In this document: positions 17,452 to 26,744 of the stretch, one piece after another | Numbering within the stretch: the stretch's first letter is position 1 | Layout of the letters: each line of letters begins with the position of its first letter | DNA from: Pedobacter sp. PACM 27299 | Lineage (GTDB): Bacteria; Bacteroidota; Bacteroidia; Sphingobacteriales; Sphingobacteriaceae | Length of the DNA stretch: 64,000 bases | NCBI RefSeq assembly: GCF_001412655.1 | Contig: NZ_CP012996.1 | Span: forward strand, 1,922,001-1,986,000 | Direction of reading: 5' to 3' | Position numbers and translations under genes: made by a program | Notes under the pieces: model-generated | Told to the model about the DNA's origin: nothing | The model's database searches: none | The model's input: the letters and a program-made list of their open reading frames with translations, nothing else

Positions 17452-17708
17452 ATGTCCAATAACCCGATCAAAATGAATAAATTACGACAGATTATCCGTC
17501 TTTATTGCCAGGGAACCGGCACCAAGACGATCCATGGAATGGTTGGTACTTCCCGTACCACCGTCAAGAAGTATGTGCATGTATGGCACAGACTGGGTAT
17601 TACCCATGATGAGTTCAATGAAAAGCGATAATGAACTATCCGTTCTTTTTACCACTCCAGCCGCTAAAACTATCAATAGTCCACGCATGCAGGAACTGGA
17701 GCTATTAC
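17452..17708 (+). pseudogene. istA: IstA of element no. 2, N-terminal fragment
   Basis: From the ATG at 17452 the product starts with a helix-turn-helix (KLRQIIRLYCQGTGTKTIHG, then TSRTTVKKYVHVW), typical of IstA. Near 17630 the frame stops (FNEKR) while the next frame continues the family pattern (SDNELSVLFTTPAAK, then PRMQELELLL), so there is a single-base frameshift. Element no. 3 interrupts it at 17709. The catalytic part follows at 22797. Confidence 0.75.
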
Positions 17709-17792
17709 TGGGTATTTCGGAGTGATGGTGCCAGTGATTTCGGTCAAACCGTGCCACTTAAAAGATCATACAATTATATAAAAAAGCTGGGA

Positions 17793-18125
17793 TTATTCCT
17801 TTTTCAATATTCCTTTTCTCATGGATTCACCTTTCAGGTCAATGCGGTGAGAGGAGTTTACAATCCGATCCAAGATGGCGTCTGCAATAGTTCCTTCACC
17901 ACCAATGATTTCGTACCAGGCCGATACCGGTATTTGGGAGGAGATTATAGTTGATCTTTTACCGTGCCGATCGTCTATAATATCCATCAGCGTTTCCCTG
18001 TCCTGATTATCGAAAGCTTGCAAGCCAAAGTCATCCAGTATTAGCAGATCCATTCTAGTTAGTTTTTCCAGCTCCTTGAGGTAGGTTCCGTCAACTTTTG
18101 TAAATAGCAAATTTACTTTCATCAA
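17793..18125 (-). pseudogene. istB: IstB of element no. 3, C-terminal fragment
   Basis: The host part is 17793-18098 and begins at KVDGTYLKELEKL; the first few residues come from element no. 4. It carries Walker B LLILDDFGLQ and the C-terminal DAILDRIVNSSHRIDLKGES of IstB. Removing element no. 4 and one copy of ACTTT joins it in frame to the N-terminal part at 20608-21044, giving 738 bases or 245 residues, normal for IstB. Confidence 0.85.
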
Positions 18126-18171
18126 TTTTTAGCAAAAGTAATCCGCCACTTTTGGACAAAAAATATACGTA

Positions 18172-18945
18172 TTAGACTGATTTGATTTCTTGTGTTTTCT
18201 CTGGGAATATAGTTTTTCTATTTTCCATTCTGTAACTGGTTCCCTTTAGTTTTACTACCTCACATCTATATAGCAGCCTGTCTAATAATGCGGTTGCCAA
18301 TACCTCATCTTCCAGGGTTTCAGCCCACTGTTTTGGAGATTTGTTTGTGGTTATAATAATTGAAGCCTGCTCATGTAAATGATTGATCATATTGAAGAAT
18401 GCTACGGCCTGTGCTTTATTGATTGGAAAAAGCATAATATCATCTATCGCCAATACATGCGCTTTTAAAAGACGGTTATATGCATTCATCGCTGACACAG
18501 TAATATCCTTCAACTTAAGAATGTTCGTTAACTCTTCCATACTCAGGAAGTATGCTCTATATCCGCCGATCAGTGCATCATGGATTAAACCTGCTGCTAG
18601 ATATGTTTTTCCGGTTCCACTAGGGCCCATCAATATGAGATTATAATTCTGCTCAAGCCACAACAATTCCCTCAACTGAGAAAGCTCTGCTTTTAGTATT
18701 CCATTTGAGACATTGAAGTCATAAACATCCAAATCATTGTGTTTGGGAAGTTTAGCTAGGCGGATTCTTCTTTCTAGATCTGCCGATTTACGATAGTTTA
18801 CCTCGGTAGCCAGTATTCCCATGATAAAGTCCATATAGGAAGGTTTATCAATTTGTGCCTGATGGATGATCTCTTCAGGGGCTTTCTTGAGATTCGTTAG
18901 CCGCAGTATTTCTGCATGCGCCTTAATTTGTTTGATTTGTTCCAT
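18172..18945 (-). CDS. istB: IS21 family helper ATPase IstB (element no. 4)
   Basis: 257 residues. An N-terminal helical region (MEQIKQIKAHAEILRLTN) is followed by the AAA+ core with Walker A GPSGTGKT near residue 112 and Walker B VLAIDDIMLF near residue 170, then TTNKSPKQWAETLED and the C-terminal ALLDRLLYRCEVVKLKGTSY typical of IstB. It lies just after istA on the - strand, as usual. The sequence is intact. Confidence 0.9.
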   Translation of the reverse strand: MEQIKQIKAHAEILRLTNLKKAPEEIIHQAQIDKPSYMDFIMGILATEVNYRKSADLERRIRLAKLPKHNDLDVYDFNVSNGILKAELSQLRELLWLEQNYNLILMGPSGTGKTYLAAGLIHDALIGGYRAYFLSMEELTNILKLKDITVSAMNAYNRLLKAHVLAIDDIMLFPINKAQAVAFFNMINHLHEQASIIITTNKSPKQWAETLEDEVLATALLDRLLYRCEVVKLKGTSYRMENRKTIFPEKTQEIKSV

Positions 18946-18947
18946 TG

Positions 18948-20518
18948 CTATTTAAGTATAGATTCGTAGTAGTTGATGTTACTGGTTTCAGGATTCATGC
19001 CCTGTTGCAAATGGTCAGGATCCATTCGAAGTGCCATATGAAGATAACCGGGCTCAAGGGGATCTAGTTTCTTTTGAAGGGTGATCACCTGTACAAACTC
19101 ATAGGCATTGTAGATCTTATTTTCCAGACAAATATCAAGGGTGGCAACCATGGATTGCGCTGAAGCATTTTTCAGGCTTTTATATATAACTTCAAACTGT
19201 CATGATAATAACGGGGTGTGTCCTGCTTTAAAAGAGATAGATAGATGGCCGCATTACTATGATTTAAAAGTGCCATAACCTCTGCTGTGGTCTGTTCCAC
19301 TTTTATAGCGCATGGTCTTCTGTGACTTTCTAAACGTACAAGGCAGCCTTTCTGCTGTGATATCATATGCTGGGCCAGCACTTGATTGGTATTACTATAA
19401 ATACACATACTGCTTCCTTTAATTTCCAGAAGGACTTTGGTGCCCTGTCCAGTATAGGTCCCTGATGGAAGGCTATAATAGTTGCCCCTATAAGTGATAC
19501 AGTTGTCTTTGCGAACAAAATACTCTGGTAGCATGGCCCTGGGCAAAGCTGGAGCAGTAGTATTTTGCTGCAGATATTGTTGTTCCAGGATCCATTCTTT
19601 GTGAGGAATTTTACCAGTACTACCATGTACTTTTCCATTACCACGCCGTTTCAACCATTCCAGAGCATCCTTTTGCAAAACCGGAATTGATTTATATAAC
19701 CTGCCCCGCAAAAAGTTATGCTTCACATATTTGACCACGTTCTCTATTTTTCCCTTAGACTCAGGATCAGCCTTACGACAAAAGACCGGTTCAAAGGGAT
19801 TGCTATCACAAAAGCTGCGAAATCCATCGGTCAGCAGAATATCGCCAAGATTTTCTTCCACGATAAAAACACGATCCTGATCATACAGGATCTTCTTTGG
19901 GATACCGCCAAAATACTCAAAGGCTAATTCATGTGCATAGATTGCAGTTGTGGTAGTAAAAGCATGACTCTGAAAGTAAACAAACTTCTGACGGGAGCGG
20001 CTCAGCACTATGGCAAAGAAATGTACTTTCATCTGATAACTCGTCTCGGTACGAAGAAATGCCTGACCAAAGTCTACCTGAGCCTCATCACCATATGGCG
20101 TCTCGGGAAGCTTTTCATAATCACGGGCATCCTTATCCTTGTATTTTGCCAATCCATGTTCCTGACGGATATTCTTCACAAAATTATAAATTGTCTTACT
20201 ATGCACCGCTGGAAGATCTCTATAGCGATCCATAAGACGATCTTCGATCTGTGCAGAAGAAAGGTAGGGCTGTAACTCAAGAGTCTCTTTTACAAAGTGA
20301 TAATACACCGACAGCTTCTTGGGTAGATTTCTTGGGCGGGAAATCCAGTCATGAAAACCCCTTTCTGACAGTGATCGATACTTACGGACTGTCCCGCGAT
20401 CCAAACCCGTTTCAACATGAATCTGACTTATATTTAAGCCTGATTCAAATAATTCTTTAACTTTATACCACATAAAAACTCTGTTTTTATTAAGAGGCCG
20501 ACATTGATTTTGTTTCAC
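18948..20518 (-). pseudogene. istA: IstA transposase of element no. 4, frameshifted near its C-terminus
   Basis: The first 448 codons (20518 to 19172) hold a helix-turn-helix (GLNISQIHVETGLDRGTVRK) and the DDE core (GDEAQVDFGQAF, PKKILYDQDRVFI, and the Glu in DPESKGKIENVVKYVK). The frame ends at YHDSLKLYIKA. A neighbouring frame continues the expected protein (after a shift near 19186: SLKNASAQSMVATLDICLE, then YNAYEFVQVITLQKKLD) to 18948. A single-base loss in the TATATA stretch explains this. The catalytic core is unaffected; loss of the tail may or may not inactivate it. Confidence 0.85.
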
Positions 20519-20549
20519 ACCAAAAGATGCGGCCTTTTTTCATTTTTAG

Positions 20550-21044
20550 CTAATCCACTGGTGGATTACTTTTGCGAAAAATTGATGGTACAAAGTTGCT
20601 ACTTACAACTTTGCTCAATTTCAGCTTTTTGATCAGTCTGGCAGTTACTGTATAGAGTGTTTTTACTCCAGTAAGACATCCCTGATGCCCAAGAGCCTGT
20701 GATAGATAGCTTTTGCCTGTGCCGGAAGCACCACATATAATGATGTTTTCCTTTCTCATTGTAAAGTCCAGTGTACCAAGTCGTGCGAACATGTTCTTGT
20801 CCAGATTTCTTTCACTGGAATAGTTTATATCGGCAAGACTGGCGTTCTGCCTAAAGTTTGCCAGTTTCAGTAACCGATCAATTTTGTTGTTCTCGCGGTC
20901 TTCCCACTGATGGTCGGTCAGTAGTGCCAGGTATTCGTCGCATGTGATGCCTTCGAACCTGTTTTCCTTTACATACTGTTGGTGTAATTGAGCCATCGCC
21001 CCAAGGCGCATGTTACGTAGTTTTTCAACTGTCTGATTATTCAT
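20550..21044 (-). pseudogene. istB: IstB of element no. 3, N-terminal fragment
   Basis: The host sequence is 20608-21044; the frame then runs into element no. 4 and stops at 20550. It contains MNNQTVEKLRNMRLGAMAQL, Walker A GASGTGKS near residue 110 and LIKKLKLSK at the break. The C-terminal half is at 17793-18093. The start is 21 bases after the end of istA of the same element. Confidence 0.85.
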
Positions 21045-21065
21045 TGTTGTGATTTTTGATTGTCT

Positions 21066-22619
21066 TTATTGGTAAGCGGAAGCACCGCGTATGTTGCTGT
21101 GAAGAGGGATATGTGGTTTTATGGATTCGGGCTGTTCATCAATAGCGGGCAGTCTGTCCATATTATTTTTCAGGATGTTCTTTACACGCAGATAAGAGCA
21201 ACTATCTGTAGCCAGAGCCCTTTTACAGGCATTATTGAGCCGCTCAGAGCCATAGGAACGGTTCAGATGAATAATGCCCAAAGAGCGCTTATAGCTTATT
21301 TCCGGGTAATCCTGCGAGGCCAGTACCTTTTCTATGCATGCCAAAACATATTCACCATGCGGCAATGCTTTTTTCCTGAAGAACTCAGGGCTCCAATCCG
21401 AGTAGATCTTATGTGTGCTGCTCAGATGATCTGTGATGGTGATATAGCTGCCCTTGTTCAGGTTGCGCTGATGCAGCGCAATCCTTTCATGGTTATAATA
21501 GATCTCAACACGGCTCCTGGTATAATGGATCATGGTCTCCTTGCCGATATACCGGTATGGAACACTATAGTAACACTTATCGGGAGAAAAATATGCGTAG
21601 CCCATCTTCTGCACCTTGGCCCTTTTATAGTCTTTCATTTCATAGGTACTGGACGGTAGCTCTTTGAGATACTGACGTTCAATACTCTGGAAGAGTTCAA
21701 TACGGCTAGATTCTTTTCGTTTGAACAAAAGCTTGTTGTAACACTCCAATAAGACAGCAATTTCCCTGTTAAGATCTTCCAGAGAAAAGAAGGTCATTTC
21801 CCGTAAAGGATAATAAATACGCTGGTAGACCAAATGCACCGCATTCTCAACCAGTGCCTTGTCCTGGGGAGCGTAACTGCGGGTGGGGTTGATGACACAA
21901 TTATAATGGCGGGCAAAGTCTTTAAAGCTACGGTTGATATCGGCTTCGTATTTACTCGATCTGTTAACTGCGGACTTTAGGTTATCCGATACAATCGCTT
22001 TAGGCGATCCGCCATAGAAACGTAAGGCATCAGCACAACACGACAGCATGTCCTCGCGTTTCTGACTCATACATGCCTGAACGTAAGTGTACTGGCTGCA
22101 GGGAAGTATGGCTACAAATACTTCCACGGGAACAATCTCTCCGGTCTGCTTATCGATGATCTGCAGCTTTTTACCGGCAAAGTCTATGAACATTTCTTCG
22201 CCAGCAAAGTGCTGAAGTTTCATTGACCCTTTTTCTTTAGGGTACTTGCGGCGGAAATGCTCAAGGAACTGTGTGTAACTATAAGGTTCTGCCGCCAGCT
22301 CAACATATTGCTGATAATGATACAAAAAGGTAAAACCCGGATGGTTCCGGGCCTTGTTTACACCCTCAAAATAAAGCATGAGCTCATTATGGCGAATGGT
22401 GTCCAGGGTCGTATGTGATGAGAACAGTTCGGATAAAGCAACTGTATCAAACCCCAGAAGCTCCTGACATGAATAGTCGCTACCAGCAAACAGTTGCATA
22501 TAGGTATTGACAGTGTTACGGGAAATACCGAGAACAGAACCTATTTTACGGTTACTGTAACCCTCCAGATGTAATGTGAGTATTTGTTTTAAGTCCATCG
22601 GATCAAGTTTGTTGGCCAT
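21066..22619 (-). CDS. istA: IS21 family transposase IstA (element no. 3)
   Basis: 517 residues, intact. N-terminal helix-turn-helix SNRKIGSVLGISRNTVNTYM, then the DDE core: MFIDFAGKKLQI (first Asp), VSDNLKSAVN (second Asp) and PQDKALVENAVHLVYQRIY (Glu), and a C-terminal HYYSVPYRYIG-type domain (CYYSVPYRYIGKETMIHY here). Since its istB is disrupted by element no. 4, this transposase alone is probably not enough for normal transposition. Confidence 0.92.
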   Translation of the reverse strand: MANKLDPMDLKQILTLHLEGYSNRKIGSVLGISRNTVNTYMQLFAGSDYSCQELLGFDTVALSELFSSHTTLDTIRHNELMLYFEGVNKARNHPGFTFLYHYQQYVELAAEPYSYTQFLEHFRRKYPKEKGSMKLQHFAGEEMFIDFAGKKLQIIDKQTGEIVPVEVFVAILPCSQYTYVQACMSQKREDMLSCCADALRFYGGSPKAIVSDNLKSAVNRSSKYEADINRSFKDFARHYNCVINPTRSYAPQDKALVENAVHLVYQRIYYPLREMTFFSLEDLNREIAVLLECYNKLLFKRKESSRIELFQSIERQYLKELPSSTYEMKDYKRAKVQKMGYAYFSPDKCYYSVPYRYIGKETMIHYTRSRVEIYYNHERIALHQRNLNKGSYITITDHLSSTHKIYSDWSPEFFRKKALPHGEYVLACIEKVLASQDYPEISYKRSLGIIHLNRSYGSERLNNACKRALATDSCSYLRVKNILKNNMDRLPAIDEQPESIKPHIPLHSNIRGASAYQ

Positions 22620-22796
22620 ATCGCTGTATTTAAAAGCGATAAGGTAATTCTTTCTTGATCTTTTTAAAGTGGCACAATTCGAACCGTAAAACGGATAGAT
22701 GGATAAAAACTAAACCACTAAAGTGGCATCATTTAAACCGTAATCGCTGGCACTAACAGACCGAAATAGCTGGCACTATTCGAACCGTAATATCCA

Positions 22797-23995
22797 ACGC
22801 CCGTTCCCGTTTCAATAATGCCATACATACCTACCTTCAGCTTTCCAAGCCGGTAATGCACATTGATCATAAGTCTGGTGACAAGATGTATATCGACTTT
22901 GCAGGAAGTAAACTACAGTTTCATCCGGCAGATGGGCACCAATGTGATGCAGAAATCTTTGTAGCCATTTTGGGTTGCAGCCAACTTACGTACGTGGAAG
23001 CCGTAGAAAGCCAGCGCAAAGAAGATCTGATCAAGGCCTGTGAGAATGCACTTCATTATTTCGGGGGCGTGCCGGCAGCCATAGTTCCTGACAACCTGCG
23101 TTCAGCGGTGACTAAAGGGAGCAAGTATGAGGCTGTGCTTAATGACGAATTTGCTGCCTTTGCTGAACATTATGCGGTTACGGTTATTCCGGCACGTGTT
23201 TATAAGCCACGAGATAAGGCTTTAGTTGAAGGAGCGGTTAAGTTGATCTACCGAAGTATCTATCAGCGATTAGAAGGTCGCAGGTTCAATGACCTGGAAT
23301 CATTGAATGCAGCCATACGCTCTGCACTGGAGATCCATAATAACAAACCTTTTTCAGGGCGTAGTTATTCCCGTTCTGAGCAGTTTGAGGAGATTGAGCG
23401 GGAAGCACTGAGGGTACTCAATCCTATCCGTTACGAAGTACACAAGCAAGTAATGGTAACAGTGATGAAGAACGGATATATTCGTCTGGGTGAAGATATT
23501 CACTATTACAGTGTGCCATATACCTACATCGGGAAGAAAGTAAAAGTACTCTATACTTCAGCGATAGTCCAGATCTATTATCACTATACTCAAATTGCAA
23601 CCCATAAACGCGATAGAGCCAGGTATCATTACACAACGAACAAAGATCATCTGGCCTCGCAGCATCGTTTTCTAACCGAATGGACACCAGAAAAGTTTAT
23701 TCAGGAAGCCGAACAGATCCATGAAGATGTGGCCCGCTACATATCTCAGGTCCTGGAAAATAAATCCTATCCTGAACAAGCTTACAAATCATGTTCAGGT
23801 ATATTGAGCTTTGCCAGACGCGTTGGACCTGAGCGTTTGGCTAATGCCTGCCGCTGGGCCGACAATCTTAGTCAGTACAATTATCCCGTTATTGAAGAGA
23901 TACTGAGAAAACAACTGGACCAATTGCAGCCTGAAGGCGAACAAGTAGCTATTCCTTCGCATAAAAACATAAGAGGCAAAGAATATTACCAATAA
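22797..23995 (+). pseudogene. istA: IstA of element no. 2, catalytic fragment
   Basis: Coding sense resumes right at 22797 (ARSRFNNAIHTYLQLSKPVM) and runs without a break to 23995. It has the whole DDE core: DKMYIDFAGSKLQF, VPDNLRSAVT and PRDKALVEGAVKLIYRSIY, then HYYSVPYTYIGKKVKVLY. An internal ATG at 22856 could start a 379-residue core without the DNA-binding domain. Compared with relatives in this window about 30 residues are missing between this part and 17708. Confidence 0.85.
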
Positions 23996-24018
23996 CAACC
24001 CCTAAACCATAAAAGACA

Positions 24019-24765
24019 ATGAATAATGAAACATTAGACAAAATGCGTCAGCTCCGTCTGTACGGGATGTATGATGCCTTTAAAACCAATTTGGAGACTT
24101 CAGTGAAAGACGCTCTTACTGCGGATCAATTTGTTTCGCTACTGGTGGCCAGTGAATGGGATGACCGGCGAAACCGATCTGTCGAAAGGGCAATCAGGAC
24201 CGCTATTTTCCGTTATAAAGCTTCGTTAGAGCAGGTGGACTACTCTTTTGACCGTGGCCTGGATAAGAACGAGGTCCACAGGCTAGCAGGGCTCGACTTT
24301 ACCAAGGAACGCAAAGATCTGTTCATCACCGGTTCCACTGGAACCGGTAAAAGCTATCTGGCAACGGCTCTCGGGTACCACGCCTGCCAGAGTGGTTACA
24401 AAGTGATGTATGTCAATACGGCTAAACTTATGGGCCAGTTAAAACTTGCTAAAGCAAAAGGGACCATGCTTGCAGAACTCAAACGGATAGAGCGTTTAGA
24501 TATGCTAATCCTGGATGACTTTGGCTTACAGCCATTTGACCCTCAGTCCAGGCTCGCTCTTCTTGATATCATTGAAGATCGGCACCAAAAAAGGTCCACA
24601 GTGATCACATCGCAGATTCCGGTGAAAGAATGGTATGACATTATCGGCGAAAAAACAATCGCTGATGCAGTTCTTGATCGTATCGTTCATCACTCATTAA
24701 GGATCGAATTGTTTGGAGAATCACTAAGGAGAAAAAAATCTAAAACGGAAAATGTATTTTTGTAA
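24019..24765 (+). CDS. istB: IS21 family helper ATPase IstB (element no. 2)
   Basis: 248 residues, intact IstB with Walker A GSTGTGKS near residue 107, Walker B MLILDDFGLQ near residue 170, and the C-terminal DAVLDRIVHHSLRIELFGES. It starts 23 bases after the istA stop. It belongs to the outer, dead element, so it could only help in trans. Confidence 0.9.
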   Translation: MNNETLDKMRQLRLYGMYDAFKTNLETSVKDALTADQFVSLLVASEWDDRRNRSVERAIRTAIFRYKASLEQVDYSFDRGLDKNEVHRLAGLDFTKERKDLFITGSTGTGKSYLATALGYHACQSGYKVMYVNTAKLMGQLKLAKAKGTMLAELKRIERLDMLILDDFGLQPFDPQSRLALLDIIEDRHQKRSTVITSQIPVKEWYDIIGEKTIADAVLDRIVHHSLRIELFGESLRRKKSKTENVFL

Positions 24766-24864
24766 AAACAATAGTTGTTAATCAGGACAAAAAACATCCG
24801 TCTAGGAAGCTCGTTTGTACAACAACTTTTAGTTCTTTTCATACCTCAACTCTGAGGGGACAGT

Positions 24865-25374
24865 TTACTGTGGCGAATGGGGGTCAGTTTCATTGGTATA
24901 TCCATCCGGTTTATAGAAATAAGAATATGGCGCTTTTAGCCCAACGTTCATTCCCCATCTGTCGTTGATGATGTTAAGGTATTTGCTTTTACCAGTTTTG
25001 GGATGAAAGAAATCCGGCCAGTAAAACTCTTTAAAATCACATTCTCCGCTATGGTTCATTAAATCCTGTAAGGCGTAATAAGCATAACGGCTGAGATAAC
25101 TTTCGCTGGTGTCTACACTACAGCCGACCAGTAGTTCAGTTGGTTTGACCTGTAGATACACCATTTCTTCTTTCTCCTCCCCAAGCGTAATCCCAATAGT
25201 GAGGATCTCGCTCTGAAAGGAGATTTTCCTTTGTTTGATATACAGAAATGGCTTTCTGGTTCTCCTAAATGCAGAGTGCCTGTTTAAAGTTTCCAGACTG
25301 AGTATTACAGTCCCTTTTTCCAGCGGAAGATGAAAAAAGTCGATGCCATGAGGCAGTAATTGTTGCGTTTCCAT
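24865..25374 (-). pseudogene. Hypothetical protein truncated by the right end of IS21 no. 2
   Basis: Codons from METQQLLPHGIDFFHLPLE to about YSYFYKPD (24905-25374, 156 residues) are host sequence; the last 13 codons are IS-derived. No known domain is visible; it looks like a soluble alpha/beta protein. If the IS nest is removed without a target duplication, the frame would stop after three more codons, so nearly the whole protein may be present. That reconstruction is weak because no duplication was found. Upstream is a long non-coding stretch with inverted repeats. Confidence 0.45.
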
Positions 25375-25380
25375 ATGATC

Positions 25381-25610
25381 TCATTTTAATTGATTTAACT
25401 TTTAAAATGAGTCTTGGTTGCTGGAGATTGATACATTTGGGATCTGCCAACCGTGGCAATTAAAGTTTCTGAGGCCTTATGTTAACACGGAATTACAGCA
25501 GATCCCAAATCTATCTCGATACACAAATATAGCATATCTACACATAGATTATGGGTTAGTCTGCTGTCTTGCGTTAACGGCCTCAGAATGCTTGCCGCAA
25601 GACTCTTTGT
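25381..25610. other. Non-coding region with interleaved inverted repeats
   Basis: Three perfect inverted pairs are visible: TCATTTTAA with TTAAAATGA (25381-25389 / 25402-25410), ATTTGGGATCTGC with its complement (25435-25447 / 25498-25510), and TCTGAGGCC plus GTTAAC (25468-25486) with GTTAACGGCCTCAGA (25573-25587). A small TGCCA/TGGCA hairpin lies within. The second and third pairs interleave, which in RNA would be a pseudoknot. It could be a structured RNA, a recombination or replication site, or decayed repeats. No gene is evident from 25375 to 25773. Confidence 0.4.
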
Positions 25611-25773
25611 AATACAAAATATTTGTTTCTCTTATCTATTTGTTATTCATGTAGATAGTTGTTTAGTTAAATGTAAGAATTATAATTATAACCTCCAAAT
25701 ATTTATGGTTAAACCATTTTATTATGGAGGTTTAAGATGGTTGATTATCCATATCGTTTAAGAAAATTTGTAA

Positions 25774-26139
25774 ATGAATAATTCAATCGGCGAATACCTT
25801 AGGTTAAAGTTAAGGAGTAGGAACATTTCAAATAAAGAAGCAGGGGCTTCAATTGGTCTATCTGAGTCAGCCTTTGAAAAAGTTTTAATGCAGGATGATA
25901 TTTATGCTTCGAGACTAGTTAAGTTATCTGAGCTTCTAAAAGAGAACCTTTTAGAATATTACTATAAAATCGAGCCGATCAAATCACTGATTCTAGTGGA
26001 AAAGAATGAGCATAAATCCGCTTTACGCAATCTTAGCGATAAGATTGAATTGCAAAAGCAGGTGATTGATAGCAAGGAAGAGTTATTGATGACGCAACGT
26101 AAATATATTCTGGAATTGGAGACTCGTCTTAAAAAATAA
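25774..26139 (+). CDS. Small protein with HTH-like N-terminus and coiled-coil C-terminus
   Basis: 121 residues. Residues 1-60 (IGEYLRLKLRSRNISNKEAG, then IGLSESAFEKVL) resemble a Cro/CI-type helix-turn-helix, and residues about 70-121 form a charged coiled coil (LSDKIELQKQVIDSKEELLM). Such short regulators are frequent in Bacteroidota mobile elements. It is followed after 17 bases by another small gene, so the two likely form an operon. Target unknown. Confidence 0.6.
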   Translation: MNNSIGEYLRLKLRSRNISNKEAGASIGLSESAFEKVLMQDDIYASRLVKLSELLKENLLEYYYKIEPIKSLILVEKNEHKSALRNLSDKIELQKQVIDSKEELLMTQRKYILELETRLKK

Positions 26140-26156
26140 AACTTGTTACTGGTAAA

Positions 26157-26501
26157 ATGAAAGAAAAAGAAGAAAACTGTTTACGGGTAGCCGAATTTAA
26201 ATTGTGGTTGGAATTTGAAGAAGTTGACCCTGGTTCATGGGACATAGAAAATGATTTTGCAAATATTCATGTTGACACTGCCGATGGTAGACATTACGGA
26301 ATAAATGTTTGGACTTTTAAGTTTTTTGAGACTTCAATAGCCCATGTCATAAATGAAAAAAGTAACTTAAATGGCCGTTATGTTATTCCTCCTGATTTAT
26401 TTGTTAGAGAGTTGACAAGGGAGTGCATTCATGAGACTATAAGCGACCTGCTTAAGATAGGTGATCTAGATAAAGTTTTAAATCCAAGTGTTTTAAGTTA
26501 G
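26157..26501 (+). CDS. Hypothetical 114-residue protein
   Basis: A soluble acidic protein (LRVAEFKLWLEFEEVDPGSW, then VDTADGRHYGINVWTFKFFE and a Tyr-Val-Ile-Pro-Pro turn). No family recognised. It starts 17 bases after the HTH-like gene on the same strand, near the integrase. The gene layout resembles immunity or accessory genes of islands, but nothing in the sequence proves a function. Confidence 0.55.
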   Translation: MKEKEENCLRVAEFKLWLEFEEVDPGSWDIENDFANIHVDTADGRHYGINVWTFKFFETSIAHVINEKSNLNGRYVIPPDLFVRELTRECIHETISDLLKIGDLDKVLNPSVLS

Positions 26502-26650
26502 AAGGAAAATAGCAGATGAAACAGACTTGGTCGAATTTGATTAAGTTTATGTGGAATCAGCGGGTTGGATTTATCTATGTTAAAAGGTGACAATAATAAT
26601 TAAGCTTTACTGGGGATTCAGTAGAGGATGTAATAATCCAGAAAATAAGA

Positions 26651-26684
26651 AAAGCGGAAATGATCCTCCGATCATTCCCGCTTT
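26651..26684. terminator. Bidirectional terminator between cargo and integrase
   Basis: AAAGCGG continues into a 15-bp stem with one A/C mismatch around loop CTCC, closing with CCCGCTTT. A- and T-rich ends on both sides fit termination from the small genes on the left and from the integrase, whose stop is 61 bases to the right. Confidence 0.75.
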
Positions 26685-26744
26685 AAATTAACGCTCTCGT
26701 ATATAAAGACGCTTATAGCCCATTTATATTGTGTGGTCGCTAAA

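Larger units (their letters stand above)
18099..20607 (-). mobile_element. IS21-family element no. 4 (innermost of the nest)
   Basis: It is inserted in istB of element no. 3. The terminal inverted repeats are about 50 bp and imperfect: TGTAAATAGCAA at the left and TGTAAGTAGCAA on the reverse complement of the right, both continuing to CATCAATTTTT and GCAAAAGTAATCC. The flanking 5-bp direct repeats ACTTT are at 18094-18098 and 20608-20612. Length is 2509 bp. Its proteins and ends are unlike those of the other three elements here, so it belongs to a different IS21 subgroup. It is the youngest insertion of the nest, but its istA now has a frameshift. Confidence 0.9.
17709..22796 (-). mobile_element. 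IS21-family element no. 3 (middle of the nest)
   Basis: It lies inside istA of element no. 2, in the opposite orientation. The ends begin TGGGTATTTCGG at 17709 and, on the reverse complement, TGGATATTACGG ending at 22796; both continue to TGCCAG. Repeats of ATTTCGG with TGCCA recur two to four times at each end. Gross length is 5088 bp; subtracting the 2509-bp element no. 4 and its 5-bp duplication leaves 2574 bp, a normal IS21 size. No target duplication remains, and about 90 bp of the surrounding istA appear to be missing, so insertion was followed by a deletion or an IS-IS recombination. Confidence 0.82.
17243..24904 (+). mobile_element. IS21-family element no. 2 (outermost of a three-level nest)
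   Basis: Left and right ends match as inverted repeats: both begin TGGATA, then ACCA, a CCCC box, and TTCGCCAC about 30 bases in (17271-17278 and the reverse complement near 24870-24877). Further repeats of the type AAAGTGACCCC lie at 17300-17370. Inside are the front of istA (17452-17708), a large insertion (element no. 3) and the rest of istA (from 22797) with istB (24019-24765). No target duplication is evident. The element is dead: istA is split, lacks about 30 codons at the insertion and has a frameshift near 17630. Its right end truncates the gene at 24905-25374. Confidence 0.8.

Noticed and set aside
19172..19190. Programmed frameshift in istA of element no. 4
   Set aside because: The site is a TATATA stretch without a typical slippery heptamer, and IS21 IstA is not normally made by frameshifting. 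A simple one-base loss is more likely.
25381..25610. Retron or group II intron RNA
   Set aside because: The inverted repeats prompted the idea, but no reverse transcriptase gene is within the island and no intron domain V-like hairpin is visible.
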